Shown here piece after piece: positions 38,015 through 45,925 of a stretch of DNA of 64,000 bases. The notes beneath the pieces are model-generated. The model was not told the origin of the DNA and did no database searches. It saw nothing but the letters and a program-made list of their open reading frames with translations. Source of the stretch: a virus; IMG/VR virus record IMGVR_UViG_3300030117_008341, positions 1 to 64,000 of that record. One strand, written 5' to 3'. The position numbers and the translations under genes are program-made. Within the stretch, counting starts at the first letter, position 1; every line of letters begins with the position of its first letter.

Positions 38015-38944
38015 ATGGCTTTTTTAGATAATTCGGGTGATATTATACTCGACGCTGTGCTGACCGATACTGGTCGAATGAGACTTGCAAGAGGAGACGG
38101 CAGTTTTAAAATTGAAAAGTTCGCCCTTGGCGACGATGAAATCAATTACGAACTTTACAATAAGAACCATTCAAGTGGTTCTGCTTATTATGATTTAGAG
38201 GTTTTGCAGTCTCCTGTCCTTGAGGCTTTTACTGATAATGCAGCCTCCATGAAGTCTAAGCTTATTTCTATTCCAAGAAATAACCTGCTATATCTCCCAG
38301 TATTGGCACTTAATGAAGTTTTTGATACAACTGCAACAGCTAAACACACCTCTGGATTTTTTCTTGTGGCGGTTGATTCTGATACACAAACTGAGCTAGA
38401 GGTTAATACTTCTGGTGAGTCTGTGGCCGGTATCCTTTTTGGCGAGGATCCGGGCGCAAATGGCAATCGTATTCGAGTAGACCAAGGTTTGAACACAACA
38501 GCGATATCTCCGGGTAAAACTATTGGACCCCTATTACTTGAAACTCAATATTTGATTGAGATAGATAACCGTCTTGGGTCTGTTTCTAACCTTAAGGGCG
38601 GTGAAGCATCACCATCATTTATTGACGACGATAACCTTGCGTCTTACTATCTTTCTAGGGGAACAGACCGAGAATTTGTAACAAACAATACAGACACTAC
38701 CAACTCTGCTAATCAGATTATTAGTGGCCCGCGCGGCACTATTCTTGTTTTTAAACTCGCCGCGTCCCTAGAATTGAATACGAGTGATTATTTGTTTGAT
38801 ACAATCGGCACTACCGAAACTATTTCTACTTCTAAGACCGCAAGTCAAAACTTTAAGACTATTAAGTCAAACATTAGAGTCACTGGCGTGAACACCGGAT
38901 ACCGTATCGATATCCCCGTCAAATTCTGCAAGAAGACAACCTAA
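38015..38944 (+). CDS. Tail/fibre-associated protein with 'LTxxGRxxL' N-terminal domain
   Basis: A 309-residue protein. Its opening IILDAVLTDTGRMRLARGDG followed by KFALGDDEINYELYN matches the N-terminal layout of the protein at 30669 and is common in marine-phage tail proteins, where it probably mediates attachment within the tail or fibre. The C-terminal half is beta-rich (ILVFKLAASLELNTSDY, IRVTGVNTGYRIDIPVKF). It heads a set of three beta-rich genes that runs to 41425, under a predicted late promoter at 37980. No enzyme motif is seen. Confidence 0.7.
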   Translation: MAFLDNSGDIILDAVLTDTGRMRLARGDGSFKIEKFALGDDEINYELYNKNHSSGSAYYDLEVLQSPVLEAFTDNAASMKSKLISIPRNNLLYLPVLALNEVFDTTATAKHTSGFFLVAVDSDTQTELEVNTSGESVAGILFGEDPGANGNRIRVDQGLNTTAISPGKTIGPLLLETQYLIEIDNRLGSVSNLKGGEASPSFIDDDNLASYYLSRGTDREFVTNNTDTTNSANQIISGPRGTILVFKLAASLELNTSDYLFDTIGTTETISTSKTASQNFKTIKSNIRVTGVNTGYRIDIPVKFCKKTT

Positions 38945-38960
38945 AGGATAAGGATTAACA

Positions 38961-40073
38961 ATGGCTACGACATTTAAAGATTTTCAAAGTAACGACTTAG
39001 CGAACACAAGAACCCTTCTCCATGAGGCGATTCCTATTACAGGGTCCATTGTGTCCGGAACATACGCCGAGACTAATATTAAAACATATGGACATGGAAT
39101 GTTTTCGAGCGTATATGATTATCCTTTCCTAAGTTCTTCGGCAAACCATATCTTTGATACAACTCTCGGCATCTCAGCAACATCAAGCTTGTACGCCTCG
39201 GTTACTTCACAGAAAGCTAAAAAACTTAACATCTATAATCAAATGGCTCAAACTCTTGTTGGCTATGATGATTCCGGAAACATTAAGAAGTTTGTGATCC
39301 CCGAAACAAACGCCACCATGCATGATGTTTATGTGATACCATTCAGTCGGCTTTTATCGAAGGACGAAATTAAAAAAGGCTCTTTTAGTCTTGAACTTGC
39401 CGTGAGTGGTACTTTTGGCCATGGCGGACCTTTGTTCAACAAGCGCATTCAGTTATCTGATGCATCTGGATCAGATGGTTATTACGTTGACTCTCCAGCC
39501 GGCGAATATGGAGTTTTGTTTGCGACAACCTCTGCCCCCTCGGGTATTTCACTTATTGATGGTGAAGTTTCTTCAGCCGGTACTAGGCCAAGCGTTGGGC
39601 TTGTATACTATCAGGCGGGCATCGCTATTGTTTCATCTTCGGCATTTAACACTACGAGTAGTGGTGGTATTTTGAAAGATATTGATGGTGATGATGAAAC
39701 TGGTGTTGAACTAGGTAGTGGCTTGGGTCGTGTTGGATTCGCTGCCGCCACAGCATCTACAATCGCAACTATGAACACTGGCTTGAGAAATCGTATTTAT
39801 AATATATCATTCAATAATACAACTGAGCTTAACTCAACGATTTATTTCTGCCGCGCAGGACATACGGACTTTAACTACAGTTCAAACCCAACTTATCTCA
39901 ATGGCAGCGAGATCAGAGTTAAGACACGCCCATCAGACACACCCGTCGCATATTTTACAACAGTCGGATTGTATTCCGCAGATAACGAGTTGCTTGCGGT
40001 TGCCAAGTTGTCTGAGCCGCTTCGTAAAGACCCCACGAACGAACTAACACTCCGAGTGAGGCTTGACTACTAG
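38961..40073 (+). CDS. Tail/fibre structural protein, paralogue A
   Basis: A 370-residue beta-rich protein. Its C-terminal domain (FNYSSNPTYL ... YFTTVGLYSADNELLAVAKLSEPLRKDPTNELTLRVRLDY) is closely echoed by the end of the next gene (LNYTNNPTYI ... YITKIGIYDDKKKLIGVASVAKPVKKTEDRDLTFKLKLDI), so the two are paralogous in that domain. A second shared block is VIPFSRLLSKDEIKKGSFSLEL versus IPSIYYGSGIKPGTVSLEV. The likely role is two subunits, or alternate layers, of one tail appendage. AAGGAT lies before the ATG. Function inferred from neighbourhood. Confidence 0.7.
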   Translation: MATTFKDFQSNDLANTRTLLHEAIPITGSIVSGTYAETNIKTYGHGMFSSVYDYPFLSSSANHIFDTTLGISATSSLYASVTSQKAKKLNIYNQMAQTLVGYDDSGNIKKFVIPETNATMHDVYVIPFSRLLSKDEIKKGSFSLELAVSGTFGHGGPLFNKRIQLSDASGSDGYYVDSPAGEYGVLFATTSAPSGISLIDGEVSSAGTRPSVGLVYYQAGIAIVSSSAFNTTSSGGILKDIDGDDETGVELGSGLGRVGFAAATASTIATMNTGLRNRIYNISFNNTTELNSTIYFCRAGHTDFNYSSNPTYLNGSEIRVKTRPSDTPVAYFTTVGLYSADNELLAVAKLSEPLRKDPTNELTLRVRLDY

Positions 40074-40084
40074 GAGGTGCGAGC

Positions 40085-41425
40085 ATGCCTCTTTATAAGT
40101 TCGGGGCCGGGGATGTATTTTACAATCAGTTAAGAACATACCCCAGTTGTTCTTTTTTGATTATGTCGGGTAGCGAAACAGGCGCCGGCACAGTTTTTTA
40201 TCAGGGAAAGTCAACAGAGCCCGGCTCAATCGTTGCAAATGTTAACGGTGTTCCTGTTGGTAATATAAGCTTATTTGAGCTTAATGTTGATCGTGCCGCA
40301 ACTTCTACTGGTAGAGTTATCGGTTTGTCATCATCTGTTGGTACACAAAACGTTGTGGATAACGGAACAATATATCCGTTTATAGAAAAAGGTTTGTCTA
40401 AAGTAGGCTTTAAGGGTCTTACAAGAGAACAGTTTATCAACGACTATGCCCAAGGCGACGTTATAACTGGTTCTTATTTTATGTCTGCCAGCTTAACAAG
40501 AAGAAAATACATTGCCTCCGCAGGTTTTAACGACGCTAATAGAGATGGCGCTGCTCTTAAAAACAGTCTAGATTTTGCAAAACGCCTCGGAGATCATTAT
40601 GATTTCCCATCTGGATCATCTGGTACCACTACTACTATTGACATTCCATCTATATATTACGGATCAGGTATCAAGCCGGGTACTGTATCTCTCGAAGTGT
40701 ATGTCACTGGAACTCTTCATACGCGATGTCGGGATTCTAGATACGATGGCGCATTGATACAAGATTTTGTGGTTGGGTCAGACCACGGCGCCTCCAGCAC
40801 CCCAACTAATGGCACAGTTGTCGGTTGTATATTATATAAAGAGGGCGTTATAATACTGAACAATACTACTAGCTTCCTCGGCCCTAGCACTAGTGTCCCC
40901 AACACACCCGGCACCGGTACCGAGAGCCGATATTCAAGCCCAGATAACCAATCTATTTCATCTACTGGTAACAATTGGAATTGGACAATATTTGGAGTGG
41001 GGATTCAGAATGGTCCTAACGTGCCGAAACTCGATACTCTCTCTAATGGATGGCAGGTAGCAAAAAAAGTTTATTATAAGATTAATTTCGCAGGCACCCA
41101 CAAAATCCCAACCGTCACAATGCTTGCCAACGCAAACCGAGGCGAGTTAAACTATACGAACAACCCAACTTATATTGAGTTTGGCCAAACGGCTTACAAC
41201 CCAGTAACAAGTTCTACATTCTTTGGTGAGCAACAGTTAAATATCAAGAATATTCACTCTTCTTCCTATTCAGATCCTACTGGGAGCTTAAAGAAGACCA
41301 CATATATTACCAAGATTGGCATTTACGATGATAAGAAAAAGCTTATCGGTGTTGCTTCTGTAGCCAAGCCAGTCAAGAAAACTGAAGATAGAGACTTGAC
41401 ATTTAAATTAAAGCTTGACATCTAG
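40085..41425 (+). CDS. Tail/fibre structural protein, paralogue B
   Basis: A 446-residue protein related to the preceding one through its central and C-terminal domains (see the shared YTNNPTY, GIYDDKKKLIGVA and KLKLDI segments). The N-terminal 130 residues differ and include YPSCSFLIMSGS. AGGAGGTG precedes the ATG by six bases. The -35 box of the promoter for the following replication genes overlaps its last codons, so this gene marks the end of the structural block. A host-contact or fibre role is plausible but unproven. Confidence 0.7.
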   Translation: MPLYKFGAGDVFYNQLRTYPSCSFLIMSGSETGAGTVFYQGKSTEPGSIVANVNGVPVGNISLFELNVDRAATSTGRVIGLSSSVGTQNVVDNGTIYPFIEKGLSKVGFKGLTREQFINDYAQGDVITGSYFMSASLTRRKYIASAGFNDANRDGAALKNSLDFAKRLGDHYDFPSGSSGTTTTIDIPSIYYGSGIKPGTVSLEVYVTGTLHTRCRDSRYDGALIQDFVVGSDHGASSTPTNGTVVGCILYKEGVIILNNTTSFLGPSTSVPNTPGTGTESRYSSPDNQSISSTGNNWNWTIFGVGIQNGPNVPKLDTLSNGWQVAKKVYYKINFAGTHKIPTVTMLANANRGELNYTNNPTYIEFGQTAYNPVTSSTFFGEQQLNIKNIHSSSYSDPTGSLKKTTYITKIGIYDDKKKLIGVASVAKPVKKTEDRDLTFKLKLDI

Positions 41426-41442
41426 CATAATCGTGTTATAAT
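41415..41442 (+). promoter_or_regulatory. Consensus sigma-70 promoter for the resolvase-primase operon
   Basis: TTGACA at 41415-41420 and TATAAT at 41437-41442, separated by 16 bases: both hexamers match the sigma-70 consensus exactly. The expected start of transcription, about 7 bases after the -10, falls at or next to the ATG at 41448, so the message would have almost no 5' leader. Expected to be read by unmodified host polymerase, that is early or middle in infection. Confidence 0.8.
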
Positions 41443-41447
41443 ATAGT

Positions 41448-41975
41448 ATGATATTAGGTTTAGACGTTTCCACAAGCATCACCGGATACACAATCGTAGA
41501 TAACGGTAATATAATCCTTAACGGTGCTTGGGACACAAGAAAATACAAAAACTTTTTTGATAAGGTCGTTCACGTTAAAGACGGTCTTGATAAGATAAGG
41601 AAAGAATATGGAACACGGATTACAGCAGTTTACATCGAACAATCACTCCAATCATTTAGATCAGGGTTTTCATCTGCCAAAACTCTCTCGACTCTTTCTC
41701 GTTTTAATGGCATCGTCTCTTGGTTGGTTTTTGATCAATACGGAATCCAGCCAGAATACATTGCGGCTACTTCTGCAAGGAAACTTTGTGGAATCAAAGT
41801 AAGCCGGGGACAAAAGGCAAAACAAGTTGTTTTAAATTTTTTACTTGACAACGAGCCTAGTTTCGTGATAGAATATACTCGTAACGGTAATCCTAAACCC
41901 GAGTCCTATGACAAAGCTGACTCGATAGTGATTGCAAGGGCGGGGGCCATATGCGAGCAGAAAAACTCAAAATAA
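41448..41975 (+). CDS. RuvC-like Holliday-junction resolvase
   Basis: A 175-residue RNase H-fold nuclease expected to cut four-way DNA junctions made in replication and recombination. LGLDVSTSITGYTIVD at the N-terminus supplies the first catalytic Asp (D6), VYIEQSL the Glu (E64), and YDKADSIVIARAG the C-terminal acidic pair (D155, D158), in the RuvC order and spacing. T4 uses an unrelated enzyme, endonuclease VII, for this job, so this is a substitution typical of some marine phages. The consensus promoter lies directly before the ATG with no clear ribosome site, suggesting leaderless translation. It overlaps the primase gene. Confidence 0.82.
   Translation: MILGLDVSTSITGYTIVDNGNIILNGAWDTRKYKNFFDKVVHVKDGLDKIRKEYGTRITAVYIEQSLQSFRSGFSSAKTLSTLSRFNGIVSWLVFDQYGIQPEYIAATSARKLCGIKVSRGQKAKQVVLNFLLDNEPSFVIEYTRNGNPKPESYDKADSIVIARAGAICEQKNSK
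41845..41874 (+). promoter_or_regulatory. Possible internal sigma-70 promoter for the primase gene
   Basis: TTGACA at 41845-41850 and TAGAAT at 41869-41874 with an 18-base spacer, inside the resolvase gene and about 75 bases before the primase ATG. One mismatch in the -10. Could be chance within coding DNA. Confidence 0.35.
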
Positions 41976-42880
41976 TAAAGAATGTTCTTGGACGAGGCTA
42001 TCAGTCTGGTGAAGAGCATCTATTCAGTTGTCCATTTTGCGGCCATCACAAGAAGAAGATGTCTGTCAATGTGGACAAATCTGTATTCAAATGTTGGATT
42101 TGTGACAAGTCAGGCCGAGATCTAGGCTACATTGTCCGCAAGTTTGGAACCAGAGAAGATCGTGACGAATGGTCCAAGTATGATGACCGTGTTGAAATCA
42201 CAGATTTTGACTTCTTATTTGCGGAGCCTGAAGCCCCTTCTGAGCAGCGCGTCTCTTTACCCGACCAACTAGTCACCTTAACAGGTAAGACGCCTTCTGT
42301 GGCCTCACAGATTGCTTTAAACTACTTATCGAAGCGTGGGATCACAAGAGACGACATTCTCAAATGGAAGATCGGGTATTGCCCTGACGGAGAGTATGCT
42401 GGTCGTGTGGTTATCCCATCATTCAACGAGAACGGCTATGCAAACTACTTTATTGCACGCTCATACGGTGATGCTTGGCCAAGATATAAGAACCCGCCAG
42501 CCTCCCGTGACATTATTTTCAATGAACTGTATGTAAACTGGGATGAAGACATAGTTATAGTAGAGGGCGTCTTTGACGCCATAAAGGCCGGTAATGCAAT
42601 TCCTCTTCTTGGATCAACGCTTCGTGAATCTTCTGCTCTTTTTCAAACCATTATTAAAAGCGGCTGCTCTGTGTATCTGGCTTTGGATGAAGACGCATCC
42701 AAAAAGACGCGCTCCATCACTCGCTTACTTATGAAATATGGGGTCGAGGTTTACGAGATAGACACATCCGGTGTTGAAGATGTTGGAGAAATGACAAAAG
42801 AAGAGTTTAAGCACAGGAAAAACAACGCGGCGATTATAGAAAAAGACAACTATTTATTGCAAAGGCTTTTTGCTGTTTAG
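41951..42880 (+). CDS. DNA primase (zinc finger plus TOPRIM, gp61-like)
   Basis: Makes RNA primers for lagging-strand synthesis, probably with a gp41-like helicase encoded elsewhere. The zinc-binding domain has C27/C30 (SCPFCG) and C48/C51 (KCWICD). A DnaG-type core follows (YLSKRGITRDDILKWKIGY, GRVVIPSFNENG), and the TOPRIM motifs are VEGVFDAIKAG with E205 and LALDEDAS with D246/D248. At 309 residues it is about the length of T4 gp61 (342) and has no helicase domain. It overlaps the resolvase gene by 25 bases. Its last codons contain a late-promoter-like motif that may serve the tag genes. Confidence 0.88.
   Translation: MRAEKLKIIKNVLGRGYQSGEEHLFSCPFCGHHKKKMSVNVDKSVFKCWICDKSGRDLGYIVRKFGTREDRDEWSKYDDRVEITDFDFLFAEPEAPSEQRVSLPDQLVTLTGKTPSVASQIALNYLSKRGITRDDILKWKIGYCPDGEYAGRVVIPSFNENGYANYFIARSYGDAWPRYKNPPASRDIIFNELYVNWDEDIVIVEGVFDAIKAGNAIPLLGSTLRESSALFQTIIKSGCSVYLALDEDASKKTRSITRLLMKYGVEVYEIDTSGVEDVGEMTKEEFKHRKNNAAIIEKDNYLLQRLFAV
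42849..42859 (+). promoter_or_regulatory. Possible late promoter before the tag-gene block
   Basis: ACTATTTATTG inside the last codons of the primase gene, 41 bases before the first tag gene. Ten of eleven bases match the ACTATTTATTA motif, and the distance to the ATG lies within the 24-48 base range of the other copies. It may give the block a late transcript; a chance match in coding DNA cannot be excluded. Confidence 0.4.
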
Positions 42881-42889
42881 GGTCACAAA

Positions 42890-43117
42890 ATGAAAACCAC
42901 CAAATCACAGTTAAAACAAATCATTAAAGAAGAAATGTCAAATGCCCTCAAGGAGCAAGACGGTGAAGAAATAATGTCTGCCATAGAGGACGTGCCAAAG
43001 GCAGCAGAGGACATAGCAGATAAGGTGCGTGATGAGGTTGAAAAAATGGCAGAGCCATCTGGCCTCGACCCATCAGTTTTAATGCAGGCTATTGCAGCGT
43101 TGTTACAAGCAGATTAA
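42890..43117 (+). CDS. Tag-family protein 1 (75 residues)
   Basis: Function unknown. First of six consecutive genes whose products share the N-terminal tag MKTTKSQLKQIIKEE or close variants and then diverge completely. Here the rest is a short acidic helical domain (EIMSAIEDVPKAAEDIADKVRDEVEKM) ending LMQAIAALLQAD. The tag reads as one amphipathic helix. It contains I-K-E followed by E, matching the L/I-x-E cutting rule of T4-type prohead proteases, which suggests a removable head-targeting signal. It lacks signal-peptide hydrophobicity and so is not an export signal. Confidence 0.72.
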   Translation: MKTTKSQLKQIIKEEMSNALKEQDGEEIMSAIEDVPKAAEDIADKVRDEVEKMAEPSGLDPSVLMQAIAALLQAD

Positions 43118-43175
43118 GGGAAAATAAACAGTGAAAACCACCAAATCACAACTGAGACAAATCATTAAAGAAGAA
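42890..43175 (+). repeat. Direct repeat encoding the shared N-terminal tag
   Basis: The first 45 bases of the gene at 42890 and of the gene at 43131 differ at only five positions, four of them at codons 7-9 and one in the start codon (ATG versus GTG). DNA after the tag shows no similarity. More diverged copies of the 45-base unit open the genes at 43640, 44218, 44835 and 45466. Confidence 0.75.
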
Positions 43176-43628
43176 ATAAGCAGCATGCTGAACAAACCAA
43201 GAACAGCAGACCAGTTTTTAGAAATGATTAAGTCTCAGTTTAGGCGGGCGGCAACAGAAAAAACTCTTGAAATGATGGCTAAATACTATGATGCAATGGT
43301 TAAGACCGCAGCCGAAAGAGCACCGCTTCAACCCAGCGACCCAAAAGAGATCGCAGCAGAGATTGGTATTGCACAGGACAGTCCTTACCTACGGTGGGCT
43401 ACTTTCCACCTAAACAAGCTTCAACAAGTACCCAGAGAGGCTTATGAAATGCTGCCCGCAAGTGACGAACTTACCGCTATGCATTACGACCGCCTCGCAG
43501 CAAAAGAGAAAAAGCGAGCAGAGCGAGAGGCAGAGTTGCGCCGCCCGCGTACACCCGAAGAGAAAAAAGCAGCAGCAATCAAATTTGGTCAAGATATGGC
43601 CGCAGGCAAATACGGCCCGCTAGATTAA
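43131..43628 (+). CDS. Tag-family protein 2 (165 residues)
   Basis: Starts at GTG 43131 with MKTTKSQLRQIIKEE, nearly identical at DNA level to the previous gene. The body is helical and charged: FLEMIKSQFRRAATEKTLEMMAKYYDAMVKTAAERAP, then YLRWATFHLNKLQQVPREAYEML, and a Lys/Arg/Glu-rich C-terminus (AAKEKKRAEREAELRRPRTPEEKKAAAIK). The basic end could bind nucleic acid. No known domain is recognised. AAGGGAAAA precedes the start. Its placement and tag make it a member of the same cohort of possible head-packaged proteins. Confidence 0.72.
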   Translation: MKTTKSQLRQIIKEEISSMLNKPRTADQFLEMIKSQFRRAATEKTLEMMAKYYDAMVKTAAERAPLQPSDPKEIAAEIGIAQDSPYLRWATFHLNKLQQVPREAYEMLPASDELTAMHYDRLAAKEKKRAEREAELRRPRTPEEKKAAAIKFGQDMAAGKYGPLD

Positions 43629-43639
43629 GGAACAGTATT

Positions 43640-44221
43640 ATGAAAATCACAAGATCACAACTTAAACAGATTATCAGAGAAGAGTTGGAAGAAGGCGGTC
43701 TCGCTGGGCACTACGACAAGGATCGCGACATCGCCGTATCTGACGCTCTCGTTAATGCGGTGCTTGACATGCAGGAGATGCGTGGCGATGCGTATGCTGT
43801 AAAGGTTCTTAGAGAGATGGCTAACGACATTGAAAAAGAAATGGCCGCAAAAGACGGCCCCACTATGCAAGAGGAAGTGAAAAAACAAAGTATAAAGGCA
43901 ATAATCAAGCCCATTGGTCGTATGACTCGGTACATCTTGAAAACACTCAATTATGATGAAGATCGCGATGTTGACTACGGCATACCGGGGGAAGATCCGG
44001 GATTTGTAGATGATAAACAGTGGGTTGAACTTAAAAGTCTTGTTCAAACAACTCTTTCCAAGATTCCAAAGGCAGGAAGGGCCGATGCTATGTATGATGA
44101 AATTATGACCAACATTCAAAAACCTCGCCTTCATCGCACAGAGATTGCCGACTTTGCGTCTGCTTTTGATGAGTATTTTATCGGGTTAGAGGCTATGGTA
44201 AGGGATGGAGATTTAAGATGA
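43640..44221 (+). CDS. Tag-family protein 3 (193 residues)
   Basis: Opens MKITRSQLKQIIREELEEGG. The body, residues about 25-190, is a mostly helical acidic domain with no motif I know: DIAVSDALVNAVLDMQEMRGD, YAVKVLREMANDIEKEM, a proline-containing GIPGEDPGFVDDKQW linker, and a C-terminal FASAFDEYFIGLEAMVRDGD helix. The gene ends four bases into the next (ATGA), so members 3 and 4 are translationally coupled. Function unknown; the tag groups it with its neighbours. Confidence 0.72.
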   Translation: MKITRSQLKQIIREELEEGGLAGHYDKDRDIAVSDALVNAVLDMQEMRGDAYAVKVLREMANDIEKEMAAKDGPTMQEEVKKQSIKAIIKPIGRMTRYILKTLNYDEDRDVDYGIPGEDPGFVDDKQWVELKSLVQTTLSKIPKAGRADAMYDEIMTNIQKPRLHRTEIADFASAFDEYFIGLEAMVRDGDLR

Positions 44222-44838
44222 AAATCACCAAAGAACTTTTAGAGCAAATGATTGAGGAAGCAGCATCGGAGTATGTCTATGGTGTTAAAAACCCCGGTCG
44301 TGTTGCTAATCAATACAAGATCAAAACAATCAAAAAAGTTATCTTTGAAGAGTTATCCGCAAACCTTACTGAGGACGGACACGAAGATACATCCTCAGCT
44401 ATAAGAAAGTTAAAGACTTCTATTGAAGACGCAGGAGAGATCCTACAAGGTCTCCAAGCACACCACGGTGATTTACCATCTTGGTGGATGGGCAAAGTAA
44501 CTATCGCTGCTGACTATCTTAACAAAGCCAGAGACTATTTCCTTGTTTCCGGTGATGTGATGCAAGAAGAAGAGTTGGACGAGCGATGCCAGAAAGGTTA
44601 CAAGACCCATCCAACACGCAAAACAAAAGAGATGTACGGCAAGACTTACCGCAATTGTATTAAAGCAGAAGGCGAGGAAGTTGAAGAGCGCAAACTAAAA
44701 CCGGGCGAGAAAAGAAAACTTAAACGACTTGAAAAAGAAGTTCCCAAAAAAGACTTTACTGACCAGTATGGAAAGGAAGGCGAATCTATTTATTATGCTA
44801 CCTTGACTAAAATGGCGAAAAAGGATAAGAAAAAATGA
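44218..44838 (+). CDS. Tag-family protein 4 (206 residues), diverged tag
   Basis: The most diverged tag: MKITKELLEQMIEEAASEY, with M-I-E-E replacing I-I-K-E but still offering an I-E-E/A site. Residues about 45-115 are helical (DGHEDTSSAIRKLKTSIEDAGEILQGL ... ADYLNKARDYFLVSG). A segment ELDERCQKGYKTHPTRKTKEMYGKTYRNCIKAEGEEVEER (about 120-160) has two cysteines and looks like a self-contained small domain; the C-terminus is Lys-rich. That segment recalls short 'CWxGYK..GTKKM.GK..pNCv' repeats found in many marine-phage proteins, whose role is unknown. It overlaps the next gene by four bases. Confidence 0.72.
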   Translation: MKITKELLEQMIEEAASEYVYGVKNPGRVANQYKIKTIKKVIFEELSANLTEDGHEDTSSAIRKLKTSIEDAGEILQGLQAHHGDLPSWWMGKVTIAADYLNKARDYFLVSGDVMQEEELDERCQKGYKTHPTRKTKEMYGKTYRNCIKAEGEEVEERKLKPGEKRKLKRLEKEVPKKDFTDQYGKEGESIYYATLTKMAKKDKKK

Positions 44839-45452
44839 AAATCACTAGAGAAAAACTAAAGCAAATCATCAAGGAAGAACTTGAGAGTGCCCTTAGTGAA
44901 CAACCACGCGCCATGATCGGCGCAGGTATACCCGGCATTATGAAACGCCTTAGCCCCGTTCCGGACCATCTGGTACAAAGCTATAAAGGAAAAAAGAAAG
45001 TCTATAACACGAATAATGGAAATATTGTGGCATTAGATGATAGGGGCATTCCTTTTGTTGCATATGCTGATGAGATAGAGAAGAACCCCAATGCGGACTA
45101 CCAATTCGCGATAGACACGCTTAAAAAAAATGGCTATGTAGAAGCTTCTCTAAGTGTCCCTATGTCTCCGGCAAATCTTGAAGCACTCACTCTCGGAGCT
45201 ATCAAAGGGGAAGAGATCGACCGTGGCTATGTACAAAGAGCGCGCCCAAACTTTAAGAATCAGGACAAAGATATCCCCCGGATTAAACAAGTCATCGGCA
45301 AGAGAGAACTATCAGACCCAAGTATGCCTAACTGGGATCCCAGCAAAAATCAAATAGTTTACTTGGGATCACGGACACTTCGTTCCGGAGATCAGGAAAT
45401 CTACTTTAAGACATCAAATACTCACAAGTATTATAAAGCATTGTCCAGATAA
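44835..45452 (+). CDS. Tag-family protein 5 (205 residues)
   Basis: Opens MKITREKLKQIIKEELESALSEQ. The body is a mixed alpha/beta domain (NNGNIVALDDRGIPFVAYAD, YQFAIDTLKKNGYVEASLSVPM) and ends with QIVYLGSRTLRSGDQEIYFKTSNTHKYYKAL. No enzyme motif is apparent. The gene is coupled to member 4 by ATGA overlap. The body is unlike the others, showing that only the tag is shared. It might act on a host target if delivered with the DNA, but the sequence gives no hint which. Confidence 0.72.
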   Translation: MKITREKLKQIIKEELESALSEQPRAMIGAGIPGIMKRLSPVPDHLVQSYKGKKKVYNTNNGNIVALDDRGIPFVAYADEIEKNPNADYQFAIDTLKKNGYVEASLSVPMSPANLEALTLGAIKGEEIDRGYVQRARPNFKNQDKDIPRIKQVIGKRELSDPSMPNWDPSKNQIVYLGSRTLRSGDQEIYFKTSNTHKYYKALSR

Positions 45453-45465
45453 AGGGAATAACATT

Positions 45466-45915
45466 ATGAAAACCACCAAACAACAACTTAGACAAATCAT
45501 CAAAGAAGAGTTAGAGGTCATCCTCACAAACGAGGAGGCAGGCGAACTCTTTGGCGAGGGTGTTGAAGCAGAGTTAGAAGAAGAGTTGAACGAAGATCTG
45601 ACTACTATTATGCAGAATCTTACACCTGAGAATCTTGATTTGATTGTTAGGTCTATCATTCAGGTTGGCACAACATTTGGTGTTCCGATGCTCGCCGCCG
45701 CCCTTGGTAAGTTGGGCCTTGAAGCAGCACAGGCAGCAAGAACAGCCGGCAAGGCGAAAACGATGATTGGTGATAAGGATTCCGGCAGGTTAGTTGATTT
45801 TCTGTATCATGAAATAACAGGTTATAGAGATTTTAAAGGGCAGGATAAGCAGTCACTTGAAGATGCCGAAAAAGAGTTCCCAATGGCGCCCGCCCGTCCC
45901 CCTATGCCTAAATAA
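45466..45915 (+). CDS. Tag-family protein 6 (149 residues)
   Basis: Opens MKTTKQQLRQIIKEELEVIL. The body contains an acidic stretch (NEEAGELFGEGVEAELEEELNED), a hydrophobic helical part (LDLIVRSIIQVGTTFGVPMLAAALGKLGLEAAQAART) that could touch a membrane, and a Pro-rich end (FPMAPARPPMPK). It is the last member; the consensus promoter of the recombination nuclease begins 11 bases after its stop, so the block ends here. I see no terminator in the gap. Confidence 0.72.
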   Translation: MKTTKQQLRQIIKEELEVILTNEEAGELFGEGVEAELEEELNEDLTTIMQNLTPENLDLIVRSIIQVGTTFGVPMLAAALGKLGLEAAQAARTAGKAKTMIGDKDSGRLVDFLYHEITGYRDFKGQDKQSLEDAEKEFPMAPARPPMPK

Positions 45916-45925
45916 AAAATAATCC

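Noticed and set aside
43655-44134. A 159-codon minus-strand frame opposite tag gene 3
   Set aside because: No ribosome site or recognisable protein pattern; fully inside a convincing plus-strand gene.
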